From contig NZ_KZ454936.1 in the NCBI RefSeq assembly GCF_002797315.1, positions 1,239,133 to 1,303,132 of the forward strand: a DNA stretch of 64,000 nt, in the 5' to 3' direction. The notes beneath the pieces were generated by a model, which saw only the letters and a list, made by a program, of their open reading frames with translations, did not search any database and was not told the origin of the DNA. Made by a program: the position numbers and the translations under genes. Position 1 is the stretch's first letter. Every line of letters begins with the position of its first letter. The stretch is from Bacillus sp. FJAT-44742 (lineage in GTDB: Bacteria; Bacillota; Bacilli; Bacillales; Marinococcaceae). Shown piece after piece: positions 52,330 to 61,620 of the stretch.

Positions 52330-53445
52330 TTATCTTTTCTCAACGGGGAGGTAGGTTTGATTTACCTTTCCAATATACTCAGCACGAGGACGAATTAAAC
52401 GATTATTCTCATACTGTTCTAGAATATGTGCAATCCAGCCAGAAGTTCGGCTCACTGCAAAGATAGGAGTAAACAGGTCATGTTTGATTTCTAAGCTGTG
52501 ATAAACCGAGGCTGAATAGAAGTCAACATTAGGTGGAAGCCCCTTTTCCTTTGTCACTATATTTTCAATCTCGACTGACATATCATACCATTTACTTTCG
52601 CCGGTAAGTAGTGCCAATTGTTTAGACATTTCTTTGAGATGCTTGGCTCGCGGGTCCCCGTCTTTATACACTCTATGGCCAAACCCCATGATTTTTTGTT
52701 TCTTGCTCAAGGCATTCCGAATAAATGGCTCTACGTTTTCAACCTGGTCAATTTCCATTAACATTTCCATAACTGCCGTGTTAGCACCGCCATGTAAAGG
52801 ACCTTTTAAGGCACCAATCGCTGCAGTAATACCTGAATACAAGTCCGATAAAGTTGCAACGCAAACTCGTGAGGTAAAAGTAGAGGCATTTAACTCGTGA
52901 TCTGCATGAAGCACGAGCGCTTTGTTTAAAGCTTCTACTGCTGTTTCATTAGGTTCGTTACCGGTTAACATGTAAAGAAAATTAGCGGCGTAAGAAAAGT
53001 CTTCACGAGGGGGAAGGGGTTGCTTTCCCTCTCTCAAACGAGCAAAAGCAGCTACTATGGAGGGGATTTTTGCCTGTATTCTGATAGCCTTTCTATAATT
53101 GGCTTCTTTGTTTAAGTCATCCGCTTCCTCGTCAAACAGGGATAAGTGGGAAACCCAGGTACGAAGAGAAGCCATAGGGTGTACGTCTTTAAGAGGAGAA
53201 GCTTTCAGATGCTCTATAAACATGTCTGGTAGCTGACTATTGCTGAGGAGTTGGTCTTGCAATTCATCAAGCTCTGTTTGATTAGGAAGTTTCCCATGCC
53301 ATAAGAGATAAATCACTTCTTCAAAACTAGCTTGTACAGCTAGATCATCAATGTTATATCCTTGATAGGTTAAGTGATCCTCAATAATGGAACTTACACG
53401 TGATGTGGTAGCAACAATTCCTTCTAGACCCTTTGTTTTTAACAC
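52330..53445 (-). CDS. Citrate synthase (or 2-methylcitrate synthase)
   Basis: This enzyme condenses an acyl-CoA with oxaloacetate. The 371 residues carry LHADHELNASTFTSRV, LKGPLHGGANTAVMEML, IMGFGHRVYKDGDPRAK and RTSGWIAHILEQYENNRLIR, including the catalytic histidines and the Asp of the active site. GTG at 53445 follows AAAGGAGCGGG. The family alone does not separate citrate from methylcitrate synthase. The nearby PrpD-type gene and the PrpB-type gene at 40130 hint at methylcitrate, but neither is in an operon with it. A GTAATCATGATTAT palindrome lies in its promoter. Confidence 0.9.
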   Translation of the reverse strand: MLKTKGLEGIVATTSRVSSIIEDHLTYQGYNIDDLAVQASFEEVIYLLWHGKLPNQTELDELQDQLLSNSQLPDMFIEHLKASPLKDVHPMASLRTWVSHLSLFDEEADDLNKEANYRKAIRIQAKIPSIVAAFARLREGKQPLPPREDFSYAANFLYMLTGNEPNETAVEALNKALVLHADHELNASTFTSRVCVATLSDLYSGITAAIGALKGPLHGGANTAVMEMLMEIDQVENVEPFIRNALSKKQKIMGFGHRVYKDGDPRAKHLKEMSKQLALLTGESKWYDMSVEIENIVTKEKGLPPNVDFYSASVYHSLEIKHDLFTPIFAVSRTSGWIAHILEQYENNRLIRPRAEYIGKVNQTYLPVEKR

Positions 53446-53480
53446 ATAACCCGCTCCTTTTTCTTGAATGGTAACTTCTT

Positions 53481-53494
53481 GTAATCATGATTAT
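53481..53494. promoter_or_regulatory. Palindrome shared with the lysR-selA region
   Basis: GTAATCATGATTAT differs by one base from the 48408 palindrome and lies 36 bp before the citrate synthase start. It suggests that the LysR regulator also controls this gene. Confidence 0.5.
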
Positions 53495-53621
53495 ATCATA
53501 ATTTTGATTATTTTACATAGAAAGAAATAATATTTTTTCTATTTAGAAAAAAACTACTATTTACTATAATTAAAAGAAAAACAGTCACTCTACGTTTCTG
53601 TTTGAAAGGGAAAAAAAGGTC

Positions 53622-55760
53622 ATGAAATATTTTCGTTCCAAATTAACAAAAAAATATCTCTTGCTTTCGCTACTTGGAAGTATTGTTTCTTTAACGATCA
53701 TTTTTGTTATCGCAACCTTTGTCTTAAACCATTCCATTCGGGAGCAAATAGATGAACGGAATGAGTTAATGGCCAAAACCCTCTCTAGTCATACGGATCT
53801 TGTTATTCAACAAATAGTAAGTGAAATAAACAGCGTTTCGCCCTATGTTATGGACCAAGAGGGGGAGGTTGTAGGTGTATATGAGGAATTGACCGAATTA
53901 GTTTTACAAAATGCGTTTTTCTCCTATCTGAATATTTTTAATGAAGAGGGAGAAAGGGTTCTTTCGGTCCCTGACCATCTTGATTTTCCAGATAATAAGT
54001 TGGAGGAGATCAGGCAGCGACTTCGCTGGAGCAAGACCCATCACATTTCAAATTTAGTTACACTGGAAGATGGGACACCAACCATTGCAATAACCGTACC
54101 TATACTGAGTGAAGAGGGAGAATTCAGAGGTGGAATTAGTGCTCTGGTGGATTTGGAAAGTTTGTCGACTGCTTTGAGTCAAGTACAAGTAGGCCAGGAA
54201 GGAATGAACGCCTTAATTGATCGTAATGGTCGAGTGATTGCCCATCAAAATGAAAGTTTAATCGGAGAACCGTTACACATGCATCCCATACATGACCTTC
54301 TAAGTAAAAGGCGTATTGGACACTGGGAGGGGATCATATTTTCCCAAAAGATGCTGTTAGCCTATCGTCCCGTTCTAACAAGCGAATTTGGGTTAATCGT
54401 TGGGGAAACAGAGAAACAGGCTCTTGTTCCAGTGGTCAGTGTACAAAAGGTACTAATTGAAGGGTTTTTAATTGTATCTTTTCTGACAGTCCTATTTACT
54501 ATTTTCGGAACGACTAGTGTTGTTAAACCAATTACCAATCTTATTAATCAAGCAAAAGAATATAAAGACGGAAAAAGAAGTAACTTTGCTCTCGTAAGTA
54601 CGAATGATGAGCTGCAAGATTTATCTGTGACGATGCACAGCATGGCAAAAGAGCTGACAAATAAAGGGAGAAGACTGGCTAGTATTCTAGAATCGATTCC
54701 TTATGCAGTGATAACATTGGATCAGACTGGGAAAATATTAACATTTAATAATGGGGCTGAACAGTTAACGGGCTATAGCAAAAAAGAGGCAGTAGGGAAA
54801 CTAATATTTAACGTTCCCCTTAAAAGTACTACCGGTGAAGGAAATGTTTCCTGGGGAAAGTTTTTAGATGGAAGGGAGTTTCACGAGGTTGAAGCTTCTT
54901 TGGTAGATACGAAGAATAGAGAGTTTGAGGTAAGCATCTATTCTTCCAGATTTAGAGATCAAATCAAAAATAAAGTTGCTACGCTGTTAATAATTAGGGA
55001 TGTGAGTGAAGTAAAAAAATTAGAAAACTACGTAAAGCAAAATGAACGGTTAGCGTCTTTAGGACAACTAACCTCCGGCATTGCCCACGAAATTAAAAAC
55101 CCGTTAAGTATTATTCAAGCAGCCTCTGAAGCCATACAATATGAAACAATGGACGGGGAAGTAGATAAAAGCTTTATAAAAGAATTAAGCAATGACATTG
55201 TGGAAACGACAGAACGAATGAATTTGCTATTAACCGACTTCCTGAAGATGGCAAAGGATGAGCACGACGTTAGTACTGAGAAAGTTAATGTTGTTTTGAT
55301 ATTGGATGAACTTTTATTGTTATTAAGGAAAAAATTTGACGACCATCAAATCACAGTAAAGTCTGAATACCAGAAGTTTGATTCGGCTTATGTTCTATCG
55401 CATAGGAGCAAATTAGGACAAGTCTTTTTAAATATCATTTTAAATAGTATACAAGCAATGGAATCAGGCGGGGAATTGTCAATGAACATCAAAGAGGGGG
55501 CTTCCAATTGGGAGGTAGAGTTTAGAGATACAGGGCATGGAATTCCTCCTTCAAAGATAAACTGGATATTTAACCCTTTTTTTTCAACCAAAAAAGAAGG
55601 GACTGGGTTGGGACTATCGATTGCCTATGAGATTATAACCCAGCAGGGTGGTGAAATAAGGGCCAAAAGTGAAGAAGGAAAAGGAACATCGATTTTTATT
55701 GTGTTGCCGAAATGTCCGGAGGAAGGGGAGAATCTTGGTGAGGTCGATATTACTAGTTGA
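53622..55760 (+). CDS. Sensor histidine kinase with double-Cache, HAMP and PAS domains
   Basis: This is a membrane kinase of 712 residues. Span 1 (about 13-35) and span 2 (about 278-300) flank a dCache ligand domain. HAMP (about 300-350) and PAS (about 352-465; ILESIPYAVITLDQTGKILT) follow. The HisKA region has the phospho-His in GQLTSGIAHEIKNPLS, and the ATPase domain has NIILNSIQAMESGG and TGLGLSIAYEI. Its 3' end overlaps the response regulator gene, so the two form a pair. The ligand is unknown; the sigma-54 target operon encodes a betaine-type binding protein. Confidence 0.9.
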   Translation: MKYFRSKLTKKYLLLSLLGSIVSLTIIFVIATFVLNHSIREQIDERNELMAKTLSSHTDLVIQQIVSEINSVSPYVMDQEGEVVGVYEELTELVLQNAFFSYLNIFNEEGERVLSVPDHLDFPDNKLEEIRQRLRWSKTHHISNLVTLEDGTPTIAITVPILSEEGEFRGGISALVDLESLSTALSQVQVGQEGMNALIDRNGRVIAHQNESLIGEPLHMHPIHDLLSKRRIGHWEGIIFSQKMLLAYRPVLTSEFGLIVGETEKQALVPVVSVQKVLIEGFLIVSFLTVLFTIFGTTSVVKPITNLINQAKEYKDGKRSNFALVSTNDELQDLSVTMHSMAKELTNKGRRLASILESIPYAVITLDQTGKILTFNNGAEQLTGYSKKEAVGKLIFNVPLKSTTGEGNVSWGKFLDGREFHEVEASLVDTKNREFEVSIYSSRFRDQIKNKVATLLIIRDVSEVKKLENYVKQNERLASLGQLTSGIAHEIKNPLSIIQAASEAIQYETMDGEVDKSFIKELSNDIVETTERMNLLLTDFLKMAKDEHDVSTEKVNVVLILDELLLLLRKKFDDHQITVKSEYQKFDSAYVLSHRSKLGQVFLNIILNSIQAMESGGELSMNIKEGASNWEVEFRDTGHGIPPSKINWIFNPFFSTKKEGTGLGLSIAYEIITQQGGEIRAKSEEGKGTSIFIVLPKCPEEGENLGEVDITS

Positions 55761-57102
55761 CGACGAACATAAATTACTAAAAATATTTCAGTTATCTTTA
55801 AAAAAACGTGGATACACTGTATTTACTGCAGCGAATGGACAAGAAGCTCGAAAGAAAATAAAAGATTTAGAAGTTGATATTATTTTTCTTGATCTTAAAC
55901 TTCCAGATTGTAACGGAGTAGATTTATTAAGGGAATTTACTTCCCTTTATCCGAAAAAAATATATATATTAATGACAGCTTACGGAAATATAGAAAACGC
56001 AGTGACAGCAATGAAAGCAGGGGCGTTTGACTATATCATTAAACCTGCGAAAATTGAGCAGATATCCATAGTCATTGAAAAAGCGATTGAATGGTTGAGA
56101 GTAAAAGAAGAAAACAATGTATTAAAAGAAAAATTAAAACAAACGTCCATGGTAGAAGAAATATTTGGAGCAAGCTCCGTAATGAAGAAAATCTTTCAAT
56201 TAGTAGAACGAGTGTCAACGACTGATGCTAATGTCTTAATTCAGGGGGAAAGTGGGACAGGAAAGAGCTTAATTGCAAAGTCGATTCATCATTTAAGTTA
56301 TCGGAGTAAAGCACCATTTATCCCAGTCAATTGTGCTTCAATCCCTGAACAGTTGTTAGAAACGGAATTGTTTGGCCATAAAAAAGGAGCGTTTACCGGG
56401 GCTCAAAGTAATAGAAAAGGTAAATTTGAAGCTGCAAATGGGGGCACCATTTTTTTAGACGAAATAGGAGAAGTTTCTCCAGCGTTCCAAGCGAAACTGC
56501 TTCAAGTGACACAAGATAAAACATATATTCCAGTTGGCAGTGATGAAGTGAATCAGGTCGATGTTAGGATTATTGCAGCTACGAACCGCAATCTAAAGAC
56601 AATGGTAGAAGAGGGGGCATTCCGTGAGGATCTTTATTATCGCTTAAATATAGTTGATATATATATCCCTACCTTGCGAGAAAGAAAAGACGATATCCCA
56701 TTGTTACTTGAAAAGTTTTTAGAGGGATTTAGAAAAAAGGACAAACGGAATTATGATATTGATAGAGATGCTTTACACGTTTTAAAAAACTATAATTGGC
56801 CAGGAAATGTTAGAGAGTTAGAAAATGCAGTAGAAAGAGCTGTTGTTATGTGCCAGGATACCACCTTATTCATTGATGATTTTCCGATGGAAATTCGAGA
56901 CTTCAAAGAAAATGATGACTTGAGTGAAACAAATCTTGAAAATAATAAACCACTTCCTGAGAAGTTGGAATCGATTGAAAAACAATTAATCCTTAAGGCG
57001 TTAGATGAAGCCACAGGTCAACCTGCAGCAGCAGCAAAGATGTTGGGAATTTCTCGTCAAAATTTATTATATAAGATGAACAAATATTTCCAAAAAGAGT
57101 AG
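55738..57102 (+). CDS. NtrC-type sigma-54 activator response regulator
   Basis: This enhancer-binding activator of 454 residues has three parts. The receiver (about 1-120) carries VDDEHK and the phosphoacceptor Asp in IIFLDLKLPDCNG. The AAA+ domain (about 140-370) has Walker A GESGTGKS, the sigma-54-contact motif GAFTGA and FLDEIGEVS. The C-terminal Fis-type HTH is QPAAAAKMLGISRQNLLYKM. GTG at 55738 gives a 23-bp overlap with the kinase gene and follows GGAAGGGGAG. A sigma-54 promoter lies 110 bp after its stop codon. Confidence 0.92.
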   Translation: MRSILLVDDEHKLLKIFQLSLKKRGYTVFTAANGQEARKKIKDLEVDIIFLDLKLPDCNGVDLLREFTSLYPKKIYILMTAYGNIENAVTAMKAGAFDYIIKPAKIEQISIVIEKAIEWLRVKEENNVLKEKLKQTSMVEEIFGASSVMKKIFQLVERVSTTDANVLIQGESGTGKSLIAKSIHHLSYRSKAPFIPVNCASIPEQLLETELFGHKKGAFTGAQSNRKGKFEAANGGTIFLDEIGEVSPAFQAKLLQVTQDKTYIPVGSDEVNQVDVRIIAATNRNLKTMVEEGAFREDLYYRLNIVDIYIPTLRERKDDIPLLLEKFLEGFRKKDKRNYDIDRDALHVLKNYNWPGNVRELENAVERAVVMCQDTTLFIDDFPMEIRDFKENDDLSETNLENNKPLPEKLESIEKQLILKALDEATGQPAAAAKMLGISRQNLLYKMNKYFQKE

Positions 57103-57135
57103 GGGGAATCAAGGTTTAATGATTGTCCCTTTTTT

Positions 57136-57151
57136 GTAAAAAATTTTTTAC
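57136..57151. promoter_or_regulatory. Candidate activator-binding palindrome (UAS)
   Basis: GTAAAAAATTTTTTAC is a perfect 16-bp palindrome about 60 bp upstream of the -24 element. A related half TTTTTTTAC occurs at about 57164-57172. Both fit binding of the upstream NtrC-type activator. Confidence 0.5.
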
Positions 57152-57211
57152 GGAAATGAGAGATTTTTTTACAAATATCTACGTGCTACCAGAAAAGAAA
57201 GGGCTTTCAAG

Positions 57212-57228
57212 TTGGCACGGGATTTGCA
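57212..57228 (+). promoter_or_regulatory. Sigma-54 (-24/-12) promoter
   Basis: TTGGCACGGGATTTGCA matches the consensus TGGCAC-N5-TTGCW exactly, with GG at 57214-57215 and GC at 57226-57227. It lies just after the gene for a sigma-54 activator and 25 bp before the binding-protein start codon. Confidence 0.9.
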
Positions 57229-57252
57229 TTTTATAATAGGGGAGAAGGCAGC

Positions 57253-58200
57253 ATGAAAAACAAAGGATGGAAGTATAGCGAGAAAAGAAAACTGCTTTTA
57301 TGTCTTTTATTTCTACTTTTACTGTTTGGGTGTGTGAATAACCAATCATCACATCAAGTAAATGAACAACCAGAAAGCAAAGGAAAGTTAACCATTGGTG
57401 CAAAGAGTTTCACAGAACAATCCCTTCTTTTAACAATTACCTCTGTGTATTTAAGAGAAAATGGATATGAAGTCGAAACCGTTAGTGACATGTTAAGTCA
57501 TGATCTTCGCACTGCGTTGCTAGACGGTCATATTGATTTTTACTGGGAATATACAGGCGCTGCTCTTATGCTTTATCTAAATGAAGAAGGCGAAAATGAT
57601 CCAGAGAAAGCCTATAAAAGAGTAAAAGCTTTAGAAAAAGAAAATGATATTTATTGGCTTGAAAAGTCAGAATTTAATAACACTTACGCTATTCTTGTTA
57701 GAGAGAATTTTTCCCAACAACACGGAATCACAACCATTTCAGAATTAGCTCATTACATCGAGAATACGGATGACTTCACTTTTGCCTCTGAAACAGAGTT
57801 TCACCAAAGATATGACGGGCTTAAAGGATTGGAGGATACCTATAATTTCCGTTTACCCTCTGAACAAGTCATGAGGTTGGATTCTCACCTTACGTACAAA
57901 GCTCTGGAAGATCAACGCGTAGATGCGATTGTTGGGTTTGTCACAGATGGCAGTATGCAGAATTTAGATTTTGTTGCGTTGGAGGATGACCAGTCATTTT
58001 TTCCAGCGTATAATGTAGCTCCGGCTGTAAGAAAAGAGGTACTTGAACAATTTAACGACTTGCCTAATCTTTTAAACGACATTGCTGAACGTTTAGATAC
58101 GGAAACAATAAGGTCTCTTAATTATGAAGTCGATATCTTACATGCAAATACCCTTGAGGTTAGTAGGGAATGGTTAGAGGAACAACAGTTAATTGATTGA
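57253..58200 (+). CDS. OpuAC-type (glycine betaine/choline family) binding lipoprotein
   Basis: This is a substrate-binding protein of 315 residues with a lipoprotein signal ending LLFGC. The fold pattern is that of quaternary-ammonium-binding proteins: LTIGAKSFTEQSLLLTITSV, GHIDFYWEYTGAALMLYLN, VDAIVGFVTDGSMQN. No permease or ATPase gene is adjacent, so it either serves a distant transporter or passes the ligand to the sensor kinase upstream. It is driven by the sigma-54 promoter at 57212. The ribosome binding site is GGGGAGAAGG. Confidence 0.85.
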   Translation: MKNKGWKYSEKRKLLLCLLFLLLLFGCVNNQSSHQVNEQPESKGKLTIGAKSFTEQSLLLTITSVYLRENGYEVETVSDMLSHDLRTALLDGHIDFYWEYTGAALMLYLNEEGENDPEKAYKRVKALEKENDIYWLEKSEFNNTYAILVRENFSQQHGITTISELAHYIENTDDFTFASETEFHQRYDGLKGLEDTYNFRLPSEQVMRLDSHLTYKALEDQRVDAIVGFVTDGSMQNLDFVALEDDQSFFPAYNVAPAVRKEVLEQFNDLPNLLNDIAERLDTETIRSLNYEVDILHANTLEVSREWLEEQQLID

Positions 58201-58218
58201 TTGAACAAGGAGGGCTTT

Positions 58219-59205
58219 ATGATGGATAGAATGACGACTTATATTTTGGAAGAACAATATAAAGAAACTCAACTGGTGGTTCAAGAAACCCTAAAAAAAG
58301 CCATTGTAGATAGCGTTGGAAGTATCATAGCGGGCTCTCAAACAAAGGAAGCTGAACATGCAAAAGACGGTGCTTTTGAACTTTGGAAAAAAGGTGAATC
58401 CACAGTTTATCTATCATCAGAAAAATTAAATTCCGTTGGGGCAGCATTTATGAACGCCACCATGGCTCGTTCATCAAGAGTCGATGATAGTCATTCTTTA
58501 ATCACTGGTCCTCTCGGTTCCATTATTTTTCCAGCCATTTTAGCTGCCTCAGAAGAAAGAAAGGTAAGCGGTGAAACCTTTTTATCTGCTCTACTGGTAG
58601 GCTACGAGGTAGGGATACGATCGGAGATGATCGGGAACCACTCTTCTACTCCTTTAAACCAGCATTGTTCTTGGGCTGCTATGGGTGCTGCAGCAGGGGT
58701 CAGTCGAATCATTGGTTTACCTGAAAATAAAATAGAGTATGCGTTAGGGTCTACTGAACATTATATTACCTATTCTCCGTTAATGGATTCTATTGACTGT
58801 TCTGTTGATCAATGTGATGTAGCTGCTTGGGGCAGTATGGCTGGAGCGAATTCACCTCGTCTTACCGAAAAGGGAATAGAACGTAAGGGAGATCGTTTCT
58901 CACCTGTTAATCTAAGTTTTAGTCCGGAAGTACAAGACATAGGAGAAGAGTATTTAATTAAGGATCTCTGGTATAAACTAAATCTTTGTCCTAAGGATGC
59001 GCTGCAGCCCATTGGATTTGTAAAACCCTTTCGAGAGGTGACAGATTATGAAGTCAAACAGAAATTTCTCTCCCTCACAGAGCCTGTTATAGGAAGGGAA
59101 AATAGTATTCACATCCTTAATTCCATCGATAGTCTAGAGGATGTAGCTGATATGAGGAACTTTACTTCGGTTATTAGTAATGTGTTCTTAATGAAAGTAG
59201 TATAA
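58219..59205 (+). CDS. MmgE/PrpD-family protein with internal deletion
   Basis: The 328 residues match the 2-methylcitrate dehydratase family at the N-terminus (ETLKKAIVDSVGSIIAGSQT, FMNATMARSSRVDDSHSLI, FLSALLVGYEVGIRSEMIG) and at the C-terminal VKQKFLSLTEPVIG. Members usually have about 450 residues. The central segment after LWYKLNLCPKDALQP, which normally carries part of the active site, is missing while the frame stays open. It is therefore probably inactive or strongly modified. ATG at 58219 follows AAGGAGGG, 18 bp after the binding-protein gene in the same operon. Confidence 0.75.
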   Translation: MMDRMTTYILEEQYKETQLVVQETLKKAIVDSVGSIIAGSQTKEAEHAKDGAFELWKKGESTVYLSSEKLNSVGAAFMNATMARSSRVDDSHSLITGPLGSIIFPAILAASEERKVSGETFLSALLVGYEVGIRSEMIGNHSSTPLNQHCSWAAMGAAAGVSRIIGLPENKIEYALGSTEHYITYSPLMDSIDCSVDQCDVAAWGSMAGANSPRLTEKGIERKGDRFSPVNLSFSPEVQDIGEEYLIKDLWYKLNLCPKDALQPIGFVKPFREVTDYEVKQKFLSLTEPVIGRENSIHILNSIDSLEDVADMRNFTSVISNVFLMKVV

Positions 59206-59237
59206 AGAAAGGTAACAATTACGTGGAATAGGAAAAG

Positions 59238-59282
59238 GGTAGAAGAGGGATCTCCCATGGAGATAGTATCTTCTACCGTTTT
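59238..59282 (+). terminator. Terminator of the sigma-54 operon
   Basis: GGTAGAAGA (59238-59246) pairs with TCTTCTACC (59269-59277), with inner pairing ATCTCC/GGAGAT, and is followed by GTTTT. Confidence 0.7.
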
Positions 59283-59649
59283 GCATATGAGGTTTATTCA
59301 ATGTAGGTTGTAGCAGTATGTTTAAAAGTCAAGTGGTTTAAATAAATTTATTTTTATTGAGAGCTTAATTCCATATAAGTAATGTTATGTAACGTAGTAG
59401 AAGGATACTGCGCAGCAAATGAAGTCATTGTAGTCGAGTATGCGCAAGAAAGTAATTAAAATAGTTCAACGGGAACTTGGTAGAGAAAACAAATCGGTAA
59501 GTACAGCTTGTAATAGTATTCTGATTTTTGAGCATATTTGATAAGTGTGATGTTTTATTATCATTAAAAGTCATGTTGACTTTAGAAACTTTATCATAAT
59601 AGATTCATAGATTCTTAAAATAACATTCCATAAACAAGGGGGAGAAATT
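59283..59649. other. Upstream region of the four-gene cluster
   Basis: This 367-bp AT-rich region should contain the promoter of the cluster starting at 59650. I found no clear -24/-12 element, S-box or T-box pattern and no reading frame. A possible leader RNA cannot be judged by eye. Confidence 0.35.
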
Positions 59650-60777
59650 ATGAACAATGTTTATCAAGATGGCAAGGATTTTGCAAAGTCTTACATACTG
59701 CCATACACAGAATTGACGGATCAGGAGCTGAGATTTCCTGAAGAATCATTTAAGGCACTAGGGGAAAAAGGCTTTTTAAAACTGCTTGTGCCTGAAGAAT
59801 ACGGTGGTTATGGCAAAGGACTTGTGGAACATACTCAGGCTTGTCTAGCCTTTGCAGAGACGTGTGCTACCACTGCTCTTTGCTATATGATGCATAATGT
59901 TGCCTTGATGTGTGTTCTAACGCATGGCAGTGATGACCTTAAGAAAAAAATTTTTACAGACATCGTAGAAAAAGGGGAATTTTTAGCTTTAGCCTACAGC
60001 GAAATCGGGACAGGAACACACTTTTATAAACCAGAAGTTACAGCTGAGGTTAATGGTGATTACACAACGTTTAACGGTACAAAGAGCATGGTCACTTCAG
60101 CAACGTATGCTTCCTATTATCTGGTTCTTGCGCCTTCTGTAGAAGAAGGAAAAATAAACAACTGGGTCATCCCTCTGAAGGAAAAAGGCTTAACTTTTGA
60201 AAATTCAAATTGGAATGGTCTTGGAATGAGGGGGAACTCGTCATGTCCCATGCATATTAATGATGTGACTTTGCACTCCTTTTATCGCATTGGAGCAGAA
60301 GGTTCTGGTGAAGAGCAAGTATTTAACGTTGTTGCACCGTTCTTCATCACAGGACTAGGAGCGGTAAATAGTGGTACTGCTATGCATATGGTTGATATCG
60401 TAAGCCCTTATGCTGCGGATCGTAAATATCCTGATGGAAGTTCGCTTTCAAATATTGAAACGGTACAAGTGCATATTGGTCATATCTATAAGCAGGCATT
60501 TGCTGCAAAAGCTATGACCTTGGATGCTGCAAATGCGGGTGCCAACGGAGAAGAAGATGCGCTAGCAAAGATACTGGCAGCCAGAGTCTTCGCATCTGAA
60601 GCTTCAATCGACTGTGGAAGGCTTGCCATGAGAGTGGGAGGAGGGAAAGCTTACAATAAGGCATTGCCGATTGAAAGACTTTTGAGAGATGCATATGCTG
60701 GACAAGTTATGGCTCCAAGCAATGACGTTCTGACTGTTTGGCTTGGCAAATCATTAACAGGTCAGATGATTCCATAA
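59650..60777 (+). CDS. Acyl-CoA dehydrogenase-fold flavoprotein
   Basis: This is a soluble flavoenzyme of 375 residues with the ACAD order: helical N-domain (FKALGEKGFLKLLVPEEYGG), beta domain (LAYSEIGTGTHFYKPEVTAE, TKSMVTSATYASYYLVLA) and C-terminal helical domain (MRVGGGKAYNKALPIERLLR). The usual catalytic Glu loop before the end is replaced by MAPSNDVLTVW, so it may act as an oxidase or monooxygenase-type relative rather than a true acyl-CoA dehydrogenase. AAGGGGGAG precedes the ATG. It heads a tight cluster with PhnD-like, MetE-like and OsmC-like genes. Confidence 0.82.
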   Translation: MNNVYQDGKDFAKSYILPYTELTDQELRFPEESFKALGEKGFLKLLVPEEYGGYGKGLVEHTQACLAFAETCATTALCYMMHNVALMCVLTHGSDDLKKKIFTDIVEKGEFLALAYSEIGTGTHFYKPEVTAEVNGDYTTFNGTKSMVTSATYASYYLVLAPSVEEGKINNWVIPLKEKGLTFENSNWNGLGMRGNSSCPMHINDVTLHSFYRIGAEGSGEEQVFNVVAPFFITGLGAVNSGTAMHMVDIVSPYAADRKYPDGSSLSNIETVQVHIGHIYKQAFAAKAMTLDAANAGANGEEDALAKILAARVFASEASIDCGRLAMRVGGGKAYNKALPIERLLRDAYAGQVMAPSNDVLTVWLGKSLTGQMIP

Positions 60778-60798
60778 AAACGATAGGGAGGAATTTCA

Positions 60799-61620
60799 TT
60801 GAATAACGATAAAATAAAAGTAGGAGCTGTTATTTATGATCCGAGGGTTACAGTAATCTGGGGGATCATAGCTGATTTTTTCAATGAGGAAGGAATTGAA
60901 GTAGAATGTGTCTTCTATAAAGATTATGAAAGTCAAGTAGACGGATTGTTGAATAAGGAAATAGATATTGCCTGGAATTCACCTCTAGCATGGTTGGACA
61001 CATATTTGAGAACCGATGGGAAATGCCAGATGGGGTCAATGAGAGATACGGATAGAGACAGAAAGACCTGCTTTATTGTCAAAAAAGATAGCGGTATCAC
61101 AAATCTTATGGAGGTAAAGGGCAAGACGATTGGTTTTGGAGCAATAGACTCACCTCAAGCAAGACTGATCCCAATCAACCATTTACATAAAAAATATGGG
61201 CTTGACTATGGTAAAGATTACACGGAGAAATTGTTTAATATTGGGATTGGTCTTCATGGAGACCACGTTGGGGGAGAATTAGATGCTATCAAAGCCTTGT
61301 CGGCAGGTGCAGTAGATGTATCTGTCGTATTGGATTTAAACTGGGAAGCATGGAAGAAGGATGGCACGATTGATGAAAACCAATTGGTTTGTATTGATAC
61401 GACGGAAGTATTTGATCACTGTATTTTCGTTGCACATCCTGATTTTTCAACGGAAAGATTTATAGAATGGGAAAAAGTGCTTAATACAATGGATTACAAT
61501 AACGAAGACCATAAGAAGATGATGGATATGGAAGGGTTGAAGGAATGGGTTGAAGGGAGAATCACAGGATATCAGCAATTACGTGAAGCGAATGATTATC
61601 TGAAGTTCCTTCACAAGTAA
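60799..61620 (+). CDS. PhnD-like binding protein without signal peptide
   Basis: The 273 residues have the type 2 periplasmic-binding fold of PhnD phosphonate/phosphite-binding proteins (IKVGAVIYDPRVTVIWGIIA, DIAWNSPLAWLDTYL, IGFGAIDSPQARLIPINHL, LSAGAVDVSVVLD). No signal peptide or lipobox is present, so the protein is cytoplasmic. No transporter genes adjoin. It may be an enzyme or carrier that binds the substrate of the cluster, as in other signal-less members such as HMP-phosphate synthases. The TTG start at 60799 follows ATAGGGAGG. Confidence 0.8.
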   Translation: MNNDKIKVGAVIYDPRVTVIWGIIADFFNEEGIEVECVFYKDYESQVDGLLNKEIDIAWNSPLAWLDTYLRTDGKCQMGSMRDTDRDRKTCFIVKKDSGITNLMEVKGKTIGFGAIDSPQARLIPINHLHKKYGLDYGKDYTEKLFNIGIGLHGDHVGGELDAIKALSAGAVDVSVVLDLNWEAWKKDGTIDENQLVCIDTTEVFDHCIFVAHPDFSTERFIEWEKVLNTMDYNNEDHKKMMDMEGLKEWVEGRITGYQQLREANDYLKFLHK

